The notes beneath the pieces are model-generated. The model was given only the letters and a program-made list of their open reading frames with translations, was not told the origin of the DNA and did no database searches. From positions 27,389 through 91,388 of the forward strand of contig CAICTM010000209.1 of the NCBI GenBank assembly GCA_903772945.1: DNA of 64,000 bases, given 5' to 3'. The first letter of the stretch is position 1, and every line of letters begins with the position of its first letter. Shown here piece after piece: positions 39,416-49,486 of the stretch. The translations under genes were made by a program, and so were the position numbers. This DNA is from Seminavis robusta (taxonomy: Eukaryota > Bacillariophyta > Bacillariophyceae > Naviculales > Naviculaceae).

Positions 39416-40021
39416 ATGGGAGTCTATCATGCCATCGTCATCCTGCTGCCTTTTTTGTCCATTTCAAATCTGTGCCAAGCATTCCACCCTTCTGTGAGAA
39501 CAAGCCCTTCGATCTTCACACTTCACATCATCATCATCAACATCTCCAGAATGTCTGCCACCGACAACCTTCCCGTTTCTTACATCGAACCATCGGGTGT
39601 CTTGACGCCCGCAGCGGCCATGATTGGAATGACTGCCGCTCTCAAAACGGCCGCTCAAGCCAAATGGGAAGTAACGGTTTGTATCTGCGATGCGGGTGGT
39701 GTCCCCATTCACGTTCAGAGAACCGCCAATGCATTCCCAGCATCCTATGATATCGCTTGTGGCAAGGCCAAGAGTGCCGCCCTGTTCCGAAAGGAAACGG
39801 GGCTATTAGAAGACAGTGTCAACGGAGGTAGATCGGCGTTACTATCCTCTCCATTTGTGCTGATGCGAGGTGGTATCCCTGTCCTCTGGAATAATGGAAC
39901 ACAAGCATGCGGTGCCGTAGGAGTGAGTGGCGTCCAGGCAGACCAAGACGAAAGGGTGGCTAGAGCAGCAGTGGATGCCATGACGGCGGCGTTCTCCATG
40001 TCGCCGAGATCTAAACTTTAG
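39416..40021 (+). CDS. GlcG/HbpS-like (DUF336) protein, probably plastid-targeted
   Basis: 201 residues from ATG 39416, chosen over the in-frame ATG 39359 because it starts a good signal peptide (YHAIVILLPFLSISNLCQA) directly followed by FHP, a Phe in the position needed for diatom plastid import. The mature domain matches the GlcG/HbpS haem-degrading family: an AAAMIGMTAALKTAAQAK helix, VTVCICDAGGVPIHVQR, FPASYDIACGKAKSAA, GGIPVLW, and the Gly-rich GAVGVSGVQADQDERVARAAVD. Bacterial members bind haem or small acids, or are encoded beside glycolate oxidase; the role here is unknown. Alone on this strand; a CTAG repeat follows it. Confidence 0.85.
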   Translation: MGVYHAIVILLPFLSISNLCQAFHPSVRTSPSIFTLHIIIINISRMSATDNLPVSYIEPSGVLTPAAAMIGMTAALKTAAQAKWEVTVCICDAGGVPIHVQRTANAFPASYDIACGKAKSAALFRKETGLLEDSVNGGRSALLSSPFVLMRGGIPVLWNNGTQACGAVGVSGVQADQDERVARAAVDAMTAAFSMSPRSKL

Positions 40022-40042
40022 AGAAATCCACGTTGCAGAGGT

Positions 40043-40068
40043 CAGCTAGCTAGCTAGCTAGCTAGCTT
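40043..40068. repeat. (CTAG)n simple repeat
   Basis: About six uninterrupted AGCT/CTAG units directly 3' of the GlcG-like gene. It is one of the longest such runs in the window. Confidence 0.9.
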
Positions 40069-40265
40069 GATATTTGCGCTTCGCCACGCGCGGGTCTACG
40101 TACACTTGCTGGTGGTTGGGGCGCCCGAGTCCATGCTTCGTTGTCATTTTTCGAATATGCAAGCAATGCCTCAGCGCTGTTGTGTTGAAGCTGCCAGACT
40201 CTGGCTGCAATGCGTCTTTTGCTTCTGAGCAAATTTTATTATTCATCTTATCTACTTATTCATAT

Positions 40266-41183
40266 CTATCTGTTTATCTGTATATTGTTTGCAATTACGT
40301 GATGGACTTCATCCGGGGTCATGGCTCGCACCGCAGCCTCGATCAATGAAAATTCTGCTTCCTTGCGTTTCCGAAGTTGGAGGTATTGGTACACATTATT
40401 TATCATTCTCTGCCTGCCATCTTCTGCCGTTGGAATTTTATAGAGTTCATCAATACGACGTCCCTCAAACCCCTGTATTTGATGTCCTAAATGATGACGT
40501 TCTTGTTGCTCCTTTGTCAGAATTCTCTTCCACAAGCCCCACCATAAACTCACGACGGAGGGTGAATTGAGAATAAAGACATCCTTTTGATTTTTGGGAT
40601 ATGCTTTGAACAGGTGATGCATAATTTTGTCAAAAAACTCTGCATCAAAGGACCCAAAGCCTGCCCCCTCACATTCACACATGATTGTCCAACCTTCTCG
40701 AATGGCCACAAAGTTTGGGAGGACACTATTTTGTAGGTAATAAAGGGCGGCAAGATAGGTCCTCAAGTCATCATCTGTTTTGATCTGTTCTTTGGGGAGA
40801 AGTTTGGCAAAATCCAGTACCAACATGTAATTCTGTTGCTGTGACACATGCTCTACCGCCAGCCAGACTCCGGGACACAGGAGAGACAATTTATGCACCA
40901 CTTCGGCTCCTTCCTTGGCATTGTCGTGGATCTTGTATTCTTGTCGAAAGCATTGCATCAGGTAGATGCGCTCCAGAACTTGTTCCAGAGATTCTTCCAA
41001 TTCTGCTGTAAGGGCATACTGAACGTACTCAAAATCGGACCGATTCTGCAGTCTGGCGTCCGCCTCTACACTCGCCTTGATGTCCACAGCCCTGGCCAAC
41101 TCCTGCTCGGAAAGCAGCATCAAGGGATCCACTGGCTTGGATTTGATCACATTGAGGCTCTGTGCCACTTCTTCTCGATCCAT
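40266..41183 (-). CDS. CRAL-TRIO (Sec14-like) domain protein
   Basis: 305 residues from ATG 41183. The N-terminal about 100 residues are helical and charged; the Sec14-type lipid-binding domain follows. Recognised from the order of GWTIMCECEGAGFGSFD, a helix with FDKIMHHLFKAYPKN, the strand DVFILNSPSVVSLWWGLWKRI, and the short distance to GHQIQGFEGRRIDELY. Such proteins carry phosphoinositides, tocopherol or other hydrophobic molecules between membranes. The C-terminal helix is Lys/Glu-rich. No membrane segment or targeting signal, so probably cytosolic. CTAGCTAG sits just before the start codon. The convergent neighbour at 39416 ends 244 bp away. Confidence 0.78.
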   Translation of the reverse strand: MDREEVAQSLNVIKSKPVDPLMLLSEQELARAVDIKASVEADARLQNRSDFEYVQYALTAELEESLEQVLERIYLMQCFRQEYKIHDNAKEGAEVVHKLSLLCPGVWLAVEHVSQQQNYMLVLDFAKLLPKEQIKTDDDLRTYLAALYYLQNSVLPNFVAIREGWTIMCECEGAGFGSFDAEFFDKIMHHLFKAYPKNQKDVFILNSPSVVSLWWGLWKRILTKEQQERHHLGHQIQGFEGRRIDELYKIPTAEDGRQRMINNVYQYLQLRKRKEAEFSLIEAAVRAMTPDEVHHVIANNIQINR

Positions 41184-41949
41184 AGTTGTCTCTAACTAGC
41201 TAGCTACTAGACAAGTAGTACACCATACACCATACCACGCACTCAATCAATTCTTTGGGCCTCTGGCTTGCCTGTGGTCGGTCGCCGTCCCCTGTCCCCT
41301 GTTGCCTGTTCCTGTCCGCTGTTTCCTTGCATGTTCTGGGCTTTCCAGTGGTCTTGGAACTTGAGGGTTCAGGCTAATCATCTGTGATTCAATCTATCAT
41401 ACAGCCCTGCCGCAATTATTGTATTATTGTACTGTACCGGTACCGCTGTACCAGTACTGTACCTGGTACTGTAAGTTACATGGTTGAAAGAACTTGAATG
41501 AATGTCGCAGAATTCAGAAAGGGAGTCTGCTGTGGTACGGAATTACTTATGAAAGTGGAGCTGGGGCAGTTATCCACGGGGAAGGCGGGGAGGTTCTTTT
41601 TTCCCTTTTCCGAGGGCCTTCCCATCCTTCACCCTGTGTTGCCACCAGGAGCTCCACCAAGCAAAATGGAAGCTCAGAATGGCGAAGTGAAGCCACGCAA
41701 CTAGCTAGCTAGCTAGAAAGGTGATGCAGCCTCCTTCCTGCCTGGCTCCTGTTCTCAGGGGGAAGGTATTTTCATATACGGTATCTGTCCACTAGCTCGC
41801 TAGCTAGCTATCACGAGCCAACATCCAAGCAGCCATTACAGGTACCGGTATCTGAGTCCACTAGCTAGCTACCGGTAGCTACCAGGAAGTAGCCAACCTT
41901 TTCGGTATAATAACACCTCGCGCTTGACGATCGATACTTTGTTCCCAAC
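41184..41949. other. Intergenic, promoter side of LRR and CRAL-TRIO genes
   Basis: About 770 bp with four clusters of CTAGCTAG or TACCGGTA (about 41192-41205, 41428-41460, 41699-41716, 41795-41880). A 72-codon ORF at 41494 is not convincing. Confidence 0.45.
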
Positions 41950-44309
41950 ATGGAGGCCAAAACGCAGAATGACCATGGCGCTGTGACTGGTGAAGGTGTC
42001 GTCCGTAAGGAAGAGGCTGCCGATGTTGGCGTCAGCTCTTCCATCACCGCCGGAGAAGAATGCCATGAACGTGTCATTCGTAAAGCAGAGGCCATTGCTG
42101 TGGACCACGATGCTCTGATCACTTCCATATCCAGTGGAAACAACACCATGAGGAAATCGGGGGCGGCGACAGTTCAGCAGCCGGATCATATGGACACGTT
42201 CCGCGAGATTGCACCCCTCCCGCCGCCGGTACCGTTGGGTCGGGGAGATATCCGTCGTCCCGCAGCTACAAGACCTGGTGCCGTCGCTGTGGGGGGCGAC
42301 TACGACTATATGGTGGATAATCCCCATGCGCGGCATTCGGATCCAGAAGCAACATCATCTGGCAGCAGTGGTACTGCCAATACCAACCAGCCAGAGCAAG
42401 GAGTGGGCAACACTGGAATGGCACGGGCCCGTCTAGTCAACTCATCGGAATTTGCGTTGCAAAATGCCGACCCGGTCCAAGAAGGCGATCTCCGTCTACT
42501 AACATCCAATCCAAGCTCCTCCAAGGGAAACAATGAGACCGATGGAAAAGAAGCATTGAAAATCATTCTTTTGATTGCTATTGCTGGAATTATTGTTCTC
42601 GGTCTTGTCCTGGGTCTGGTCGGCAACAAAGAGGAGGATGCAGCTGATAGTAGTGCGCCAATAACGATGGCCCCAACCGGAGTACCATCTTCTGCTCCTA
42701 CGTCCTATGCTGCCACGTTGGGACTCCCCGAGTACACCGTGGACAAAATCATGAACGATGAGACCTCCCCCCAATCCAGAGCTTATGCTTGGCTCATGGA
42801 CGATCCTAATCGGGAAACCTACCCCGAGCGGAAGATTCTCCAGAGGTTTGCACTGGCAACATTCTACTATTCAACCGGAGGACCCAACTGGGATATCAAT
42901 GACAATTGGATGAACCATAGCCTGGATGAGTGCAAGGACTGGTTCTTTCGCACAGAAACAGATGGTTTGGACCCCACAACAAGAGATGACAAGATCATTA
43001 TCACTTCTCCCTGTGACACATCCGGGAACTATCAGTATCTTTTGATGTCTGGAAACAATTTGGCTGGGAGGGTACCGGAAGAAATTGGAATGCTGTCTGG
43101 CTTGCTCGTTTTTGATTACTTCAAAAATGATGGCCTGGAAGGCAGCACCATCCCCACAGAGATTGGCCTTCTCACCAATCTCTTGAGATTGTCAGGTAAG
43201 GACACAATAAACGATTTGGGAAATCCATTCCTAGTAGTCAATCTCACCAATAAGGGCTATCCATCTTCGGTTCAACAGCTGACCGAAACTTCCATGGAGG
43301 GACGGTTCCTACAGAGATTGGCATGATGACTAGCCTGATTGAGGTGTACCTTGGCTACAACCCGTTTCCGTCACCCATCCCTTCCGAAATTGCCAACATC
43401 AAGAGTCTACAAAAACTCAATCTGAACAGAGCAGGATTCACTGGGACATTTCCTTCTGAGCTCTACACTCTGACCAATATGGTAGAGTTTTTCATCCATG
43501 GCCTTCTTGACCTTGAGAAAGCTACCTTGGAGGGCATTGGGCAAATGACAAACCTGGAAGCGTTATACTGCCACAACCTCCCCCTCCACAATACTCCCAT
43601 TCCTACAGAGCTTGGCTTGGCCACCAAACTTGAGAAACTGAACCTATGGGATACTGGGCTCACCGGGACTGTCCCTTCGGAATTGGCCAATCTTCGCCAG
43701 CTCAACACGCTGGACCTTGATGACAACCAGCTGACAGGATCCCTCCCGGATTTCTTGTGGGAACTCCCTTTTTTAGGAGAGCTACTGTATGATGGAAACT
43801 TCTTCACAGGAACGCTGCCATCTCACACCTGGAAAAACCTGGCCGTAATGGAGTACCTGGCCTTCAGCGATAACCTACTGAGTGGGACCATCCCTACGGA
43901 GGTTGGACTTCTTCCAAGCATCCAAAAACTCCGCTTTGACCGCAATACATTCACAGGAGCCATACCAACAGAGATTGGTAATCTGACAACACTTGAGGAA
44001 GTGTTCTTCCACGGTACCTATCTTGAGGGCAATATTCCGTTGGAGTTTGAGGATTTGCTCTTTCTCGAAACCCTTACATTTTCCAATACTTCACTCACTG
44101 GTTCCATCCCAGCTGGTATCTGTGACAGTTTGGTGGATATATGGTTCAGTTGCCATACCAAGTTTGGCATTACCTTGCCAACCTGTACCGCAGTGGAAGT
44201 GGAGGACTTTGACTGTGCATCTTCTCTGCTCTGTGGCTGTTCCTGCGCGCCCTGTCTGGCAGAAGAGACAACCGGTGCTTTCGTCTTCAACATGACCTTT
44301 GATCCCTAG
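41950..44309 (+). CDS. LRR single-pass membrane protein, subfamily B, copy 1
   Basis: Join 41950..43195, 43279..44309; 758 residues. Unspliced, the frame ends at 43326; splicing GTAAGG to CAACAG restores the repeat as SADRNF...TVPTEIGMMTS. Plan: cytosolic N-terminus with GAVAVGG and LQNADPVQEGDLRL, a span near 205-226 (IILLIAIAGIIVLGLVLGLVG), a short Ala/Pro/Thr stalk, the N-cap with NHSLDECKDWFF, about ten LRRs of IPTEIGLLTNL type, and a Cys-rich end (LLCGCSCAPC) closing with FVFNMTFDP. No kinase or other catalytic domain. LRRs predicted outside. It is the first of three tandem plus-strand copies (41.9, 46.3, 50.9 kb); copies 1 and 3 are the most alike in this half. Confidence 0.9.
43196..43278 (+). 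other. Intron of LRR subfamily B copy 1
   Basis: 83 bp, phase 1, GTAAGG donor and CAACAG acceptor. The same position as the introns in the other two tandem copies. Confidence 0.88.
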
Positions 44310-44374
44310 TAGCTGGAGTAGGGGAACGGGCAGCTAAAATAACTAAATAACATTGCATTTATCAATTAATAGAA

Positions 44375-45219
44375 TCAGTGTAGTTGCGCACATGGACTGG
44401 CGTCCTTCTCTGGTTGAATAAGTGCTACACTGGACAGCTTGATCAAACCACCACTCGCTGCACCCAACAAATAATTATCCATGTGGATCCGTATCCCTCT
44501 AGATATGGGCAACCAAAGATCAGGTGCCAAGCAATAATGAGTGCACTCTCCTAGTCGATGAAAGCGATGGAACTGCGCTGAAAAGTCACGAAAGGGAATG
44601 AAGTAGAGATTGGAGCTTGATGTTCTTGCCGGTTGCTGCTGCTGTGGCACCACGAAATTCATGCCTATAGGTTCTGTGTGAGGCTTGGACATGCTCATAC
44701 ATTGCTGTGTGGTTGTGAATGGGGACACAACCATCCACTCCAGGGACAGTCTCATTTCATGCCCACCAGGACGGTTCCAATGCTGGGCAGACTGCTCCCT
44801 CCAAAAGATCATTTTTGGTGGCATGCTGGTACTTGTGAGAATTCCATTAGGAGGGTTGCATTCTCCGGTGATGGATTCTAATTCCCAAGGGAGCAAAGGA
44901 ATGTGTGTTCAGCCTGCCACCATTCGTCCTCTGTAGTTTTCCCTCCAAGACTGACCTCAAGTTTGTGTATTCTCCTTTTGGTTTGCTTGCTGCAGCAGCC
45001 ACTGGCTCGTCACTTCTTGTGGTGGCATCTACGCTTGTGCTGATCTGTTGTTTCGCTCGGCTCGGCTATTTGGTTCTCAAACTGACGCTCTCTCCAAGAG
45101 ATATTATGACGGAACTCTTCCTTGAGCTGTGCCAATTCTACCTGAGTTTGTTCCTGTGTTGTTGTGATTGCTCTCAGAAGCTGTTTCTTGGCATCACTGA
45201 GCTCTGACTGCAGAGGCTA
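44375..45219 (-). pseudogene. Decayed minus-strand gene: coiled-coil part and SGNH/PC-esterase-like C-terminus
   Basis: Reading 45219 down to about 45023 gives a coiled-coil-like peptide (ELSDAKKQLLRAITTTQEQ, then QLKEEFRHNISWRERQFEN) that stops at a TGA. The same frame then resumes with TTEDEWWQAEH near 44920. A 2-bp difference from the copy at 53.7 kb shifts the frame at about 44900, after which LPWELESITGECNPPNGI is followed by FWREQSAQHWN and GECTHYCLAPDLWLPI. Those last motifs resemble the C-terminal part of SGNH/PC-esterase proteins (CTHYC before a Trp). Stops and shifts in a coherent message point to a pseudogene, though a spliced gene cannot be excluded. Convergent with the LRR gene. 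Confidence 0.5.
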
Positions 45220-46278
45220 CCGGTATAGAAGAAAGAAAACACACACAGGACAACGCTCCTCTCGCTGGCTGCGATTTGTTTAGGTCTGCGGTACCACAGT
45301 CCGTAGTATTCTGAAGGGTACAAGCTACCATGCAGCAGGAAGAAACCTATCAGAGTTAGGCAGGATATGTCTGCTAGCTAGGTACCTCGGACCTCGGACA
45401 TCATCAGCATCAGACATCCACAACTCACAAGACATAGTTTACCGTACCGGCTTTCGGTAACTTGACACCCTACCGTATTGTACATGTTGTACTGTATCAT
45501 GTACTATAGTAATAGAACTCCAGAGTTCATGTTGCAGAGGTATACTGTACTAGTACCCTCGAGCTCGACTGGAGCTTCCTTCTCAGCTTCTTCCTTGTCA
45601 GCTTCTTTGGCCACTAATCTTATCGAGGGCACTGCGTTTTCTTAGGGCGGTCAAATTGTCCCAGCAGCTACTGTGGAGTAGTCTGTACAGAGCTGTACAG
45701 TCTTTTTGTAAAAATAGGAGATGTACCGGTGGGCACTGATCACAGGAGTTATGGGACACTCCACCATGACTTACCTTTGGCTGTTTCGCTGGGTTGTGGA
45801 TAAGGCTTATTTAAGTTTTTCAGTACAGTCGACCGCTTCTATTGGTTTCTGGCTTTTAATTAACAGAAGAAAGAAGTCCCGAAAATTAATGTCACCGATG
45901 TTCTTTTTCGGATTGAGATTCCATATTGTTATTACGCTCGTACCACAGTCAGCTCTCGATAATATTTCCTAATTTTGTATTTCCTTCTTGATAGTATTTA
46001 CCTATTTTGAGGCTGAGTTCCTTAAATCTCTATGTCTTAGTATTTCTTTCTTGATAGTATTTCCTAAGCCTTGCCAGCACCCCAGGGAAATATTATCAAG
46101 AGCTGACTGCACTTGTACCGGTAGCTATGCCTACTAGAACCCAGCTACCGGTAACCAGTCGGAAATCAGCCATCCCTTGCGCTACTACTAGCTAGCTAAG
46201 GCCTCCTTCGAACTCCACACTCTCTGAAGACGTTGAAACACCACAGATCAACCCAAGATCGATATCTATTTTTCAACG
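45220..46278. other. Intergenic before LRR copy 2
   Basis: About 1.06 kb. Contains TACCGGTA, GTACTAGTAC and CTAGCTAG palindromes, a short inverted-repeat element (45946-46109), and no recognisable gene. Confidence 0.5.
45946..46109. mobile_element. Short inverted-repeat element (MITE candidate), 164 bp
   Basis: 24-bp inverted termini with one mismatch: left 45946-45969 begins CAGTCAGCTCTCGATAA, right 46086-46109 ends AGAGCTGACTG. Inside, TTCTTGATAGTATTT occurs twice as direct repeats. The CAGT... GATAAT terminus resembles pogo/Tigger-type ends, but no TA duplication is visible. Confidence 0.6.
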
Positions 46279-48792
46279 ATGGGGTCCGAAGAAGAAGGCA
46301 AGCTTGGTGAAAAAGGGACAGCAGAAGACCTGGATGTGTTTCAACAAGAACAATCCGTGAATCCTGGCGATGACGGCGGCATTGTCGCTCCTCGAGGACC
46401 GGACGAGGATACCACTCCCGCTCTGAACATGCAAGCCGAGAAAGAGGCTGCCAGTATCAGTGTTGGTGCCGCCCTTGCTGCAGGGGAAAGTCCTTCAGAT
46501 TGTAGCCAACATCAAGAACCCCATGATCTGGAAATTGCCAACAAGACAAGCTATCATGTCGCTGAAAAACACTACCTCAGCCACCCACAGGAATCACAGG
46601 ACTTTGAATTTGCCAAAGAAAATGCCCTTGCTGACTACGTTTCTAAAGAACACGAACAAGTAAGTGGGAACTTGCCGAGACTAGGTCATGTTACAGAGAA
46701 CGTACCCAGCCTCGGGCAGGCGCCAGAGCCACCAACTCTCACCGTACAACGCAACATAAACCGTCGTCCCACCACACCTGGAGCTGTGGCCATTGGTGGC
46801 AATGGTCATATTTCAATGGATAGCGTTGGTCCTCCACCTGAGAATCATCCCGACACTCTCAACACGAACAGTGGTACTAACCAGCCAGTGCCAGCAATGT
46901 CCTTTGCTGGTCAAGGCATGCCATCAGCACAACTTGTGAATACAGATGAGGAGGCTAACATTCAAAATGCAGACCCGGTTCAAGAAGGTGATCTCCGTCT
47001 TTCAATGATGAGTCCTGAGGAAAGTAAGACCAATGGGAAAGAAGCATTCAAAGTCATCTTCTTGATTGGCATAGCTGGATTCATTGTTCTGGGTCTTGTC
47101 CTAGGACTCACAGGAGAGAAGGATGCCGCCGATGTCGTGCCAACAACCGCTCCAACAGTTGTGCCATCAGCGGCCCCTACATCTTTTGCAGCGACATTGG
47201 GTCTCCCTGACTACACACAGGAAGCAATCTTGAACGATGAGAACTCCCCACAGGCAAGAGCCTTTTCTTGGCTCATGGAGGATCCCAATTTTGAAACCTA
47301 CCCTGACTGGAGAGTCCTCCAAAGGCTTGCTCTTGCAAGCTTCTACTATTCAACTGGAGGGCCCAACTGGTCTATCAATGACAATTGGCTGAATCATAGC
47401 CTGGATGAATGCAAGCACTGGTTCTTTCTGACTGAAACAGCTGGTGTGGACCCCAAAACCAGGGATGATATAATTAATGTGACATCCCCTTGTAACGCAT
47501 CAGGGCGATATCAGTATCTACTAATGGGCGGCAAAGGCTTGACTGGGTCAGTGCCACGTGAGATTGGTATGTTATCTGAGCTGCTGATCTTTGACTTTGA
47601 AAAGAATTTCGGACTAGAATATAGCACAATTCCTTCTGAGATTGGACTGCTCACAAACCTGTTGAGAATGTCTGGTAAGTCCTTCCTTGATCACGGTATT
47701 CCAGTTGGCGAGGGGTGGCTCACAGAGAATTGCAACGCTTTTCTGCTACCAGCTGATCGAAACTACCTTGCTGGGACTGTTCCCACAGAGATAGGCTTGA
47801 TGACAAGTATGGTTGAGTTGTATCTGGGCTACAACCCTTTTCCGTCAACCATCCCTACCGAAATTGTTAACATGCGTGAACTCAAGAAGATCAATCTAAA
47901 CAGAGCAGGATTTACCGGGGCATTTCCTTCGGAGCTGTACACGCTCCCCAAAATGGAAGTGTTTCTTGTTCATGGTTTGCTTGGTATCACTGAAGCTACT
48001 TTGGAGGGTGTGTGGCAAATGACAGATTTAGAAGGATTCTATGCCCACAACCTTCCTTTCCACAATACTCCAATCCCCTCAGAGCTGGGACTGGCCACCA
48101 AGCTCCAGAGAGTGAACCTATGGGATACTGGTCTGACGGGAACAGTCCCTTCAGAACTCGCTAATCTGAGTGTATTGAGGGGAATTGACATTGATGACAA
48201 CTATTTAACCGGTCCCCTCCCTGTCTTTCTACTGGAGCTCACAACCCATCAAATGATATGGTGGGAAGGGAACTTCTTCACTGGTACCTTGCCATCTCAT
48301 GTCTGGGAGCACCTCCCCAGCCTCGAAACAGTTTTCCTCGCCGGGAATCTGCTCAGTGGGACGATCCCCACAGAAGTTGGACTAGCTCAGAGTGTTGCAG
48401 AGTTGTACTTGTATCACAACGCCTTCACAGGAACACTGCCGACTGAGATGGGAAATCTAACAACACTCAAGCACATGTTCATCCACAATACAGAACTCTC
48501 AGGAACCATTTCACCGGAGCTCAATGAGTTGCCCAATCTTGATATCATTTCTCTCTCCAATACCTTGCTGACTGGATCTATCCCAGAGCGCACCTGCAAT
48601 CGATTGGCAGAAGTATCTTGGGGTTGCAAGCCCAGGTTTCGAGTAGTCACACCAATCTGCTATGATGTTGTGGAAGTGATGGATTTTAACTGTTCCAAGT
48701 CTTTGCTGTGTGGATGCTTGTGCAAAGCATGCCCAGACGACGAAGGGGCCACAACTGGTGGTTTTGTCTTCAACATGACATTTGATCCCTAG
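46279..48792 (+). CDS. LRR single-pass membrane protein, subfamily B, copy 2
   Basis: Join 46279..47674, 47753..48792; 811 residues. The cytosolic N-terminus (about 258 residues) holds GAVAIGG and IQNADPVQEGDLRLSM; the span is near 259-280 (VIFLIGIAGFIVLGLVLGL). A Pro/Thr/Ala stalk, the N-cap NHSLDECKHWFF, about ten LRRs and a Cys-rich end (LLCGCLCKAC) closing FVFNMTFDP follow. The frame is open through the 78-bp intron, so an unspliced reading gives 837 residues, but the insert (with DHGIPVGEGWLTEN) breaks an LRR that splicing restores as SADRNYLAGTVPTEIG. The donor GTAAGT and acceptor ACCAG match the paralogues in position and phase. More diverged from copies 1 and 3 than they are from each other. 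Confidence 0.9.
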   Translation: MGSEEEGKLGEKGTAEDLDVFQQEQSVNPGDDGGIVAPRGPDEDTTPALNMQAEKEAASISVGAALAAGESPSDCSQHQEPHDLEIANKTSYHVAEKHYLSHPQESQDFEFAKENALADYVSKEHEQVSGNLPRLGHVTENVPSLGQAPEPPTLTVQRNINRRPTTPGAVAIGGNGHISMDSVGPPPENHPDTLNTNSGTNQPVPAMSFAGQGMPSAQLVNTDEEANIQNADPVQEGDLRLSMMSPEESKTNGKEAFKVIFLIGIAGFIVLGLVLGLTGEKDAADVVPTTAPTVVPSAAPTSFAATLGLPDYTQEAILNDENSPQARAFSWLMEDPNFETYPDWRVLQRLALASFYYSTGGPNWSINDNWLNHSLDECKHWFFLTETAGVDPKTRDDIINVTSPCNASGRYQYLLMGGKGLTGSVPREIGMLSELLIFDFEKNFGLEYSTIPSEIGLLTNLLRMSGKSFLDHGIPVGEGWLTENCNAFLLPADRNYLAGTVPTEIGLMTSMVELYLGYNPFPSTIPTEIVNMRELKKINLNRAGFTGAFPSELYTLPKMEVFLVHGLLGITEATLEGVWQMTDLEGFYAHNLPFHNTPIPSELGLATKLQRVNLWDTGLTGTVPSELANLSVLRGIDIDDNYLTGPLPVFLLELTTHQMIWWEGNFFTGTLPSHVWEHLPSLETVFLAGNLLSGTIPTEVGLAQSVAELYLYHNAFTGTLPTEMGNLTTLKHMFIHNTELSGTISPELNELPNLDIISLSNTLLTGSIPERTCNRLAEVSWGCKPRFRVVTPICYDVVEVMDFNCSKSLLCGCLCKACPDDEGATTGGFVFNMTFDP
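47675..47752 (+). other. Stop-free 78-bp intron of LRR subfamily B copy 2
   Basis: A length divisible by three and no stop in frame, unlike the 83-bp introns of the two sister genes. Retention would add 26 residues in the middle of the LRR domain. Confidence 0.82.
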
Positions 48793-49486
48793 CTAGGCAG
48801 CTAGATAGTACTGCCGCCGGAGCGACCATCAAGGGCAAACAGGAGATTAATATTCTACAAAATATACATATTGCTCTTTGTGTAACTCTTCAGCTTGTAG
48901 CTCGGATATACGGGACGGGAAAAGTCGGCTCATACGTGGATGTTACATCGTTCTCCTCCCTTGAAAAGCAAATTCGGCATTGTTGCCATGCAGCAACTGG
49001 TTGATGATCTATCTGTTCCGGAATTAGTTAGATGGTTACCTCAGCAATACGAGCAGCATGGAACTACGGCAAAGGGTGGAAAGGCATACGGTATCGTTGG
49101 CCCAGCAAAGATAGATGTCTCTTTTGCAGGCTTGGCGCCTTTCCGTGCCCTTTTTGTCAGGGTAGGGATGGCTGGATCAGCCGCCAAGGCAACAAGGCAC
49201 ATGCGCTGGTGCTTGGATTTTGAAAGCGTTCACGTGTAGAAAACTAGCTAGTACAGCGCAACAAAGAACCGCTCCCTGTGGTTGCTTTCTGTGTACGGGT
49301 CTGGGTCGGTCTATTCGGCAACACGAGTGGTCATTGGTGACGATAGTAAGCAGCAATTATAGTTTATCTCTTGGGTGCATGCATGTGCGGGCTTAGTCCC
49401 AGTGATCATCAGTATTTTGTGTGCACTTCTTCCAAGGATTACTTTTCTCGTTTCGTTTGCATTCCTCCTATCGCCCATTGTTGTTG
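48793..49486. other. Intergenic after LRR copy 2
   Basis: About 690 bp. A 99-codon ATG ORF at 48940-49239 (starting MLHRSPPLKSKFG) has no recognisable domain and is not called. No copy of the decayed minus-strand gene that follows LRR copies 1 and 3 was recognised here. Confidence 0.4.
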
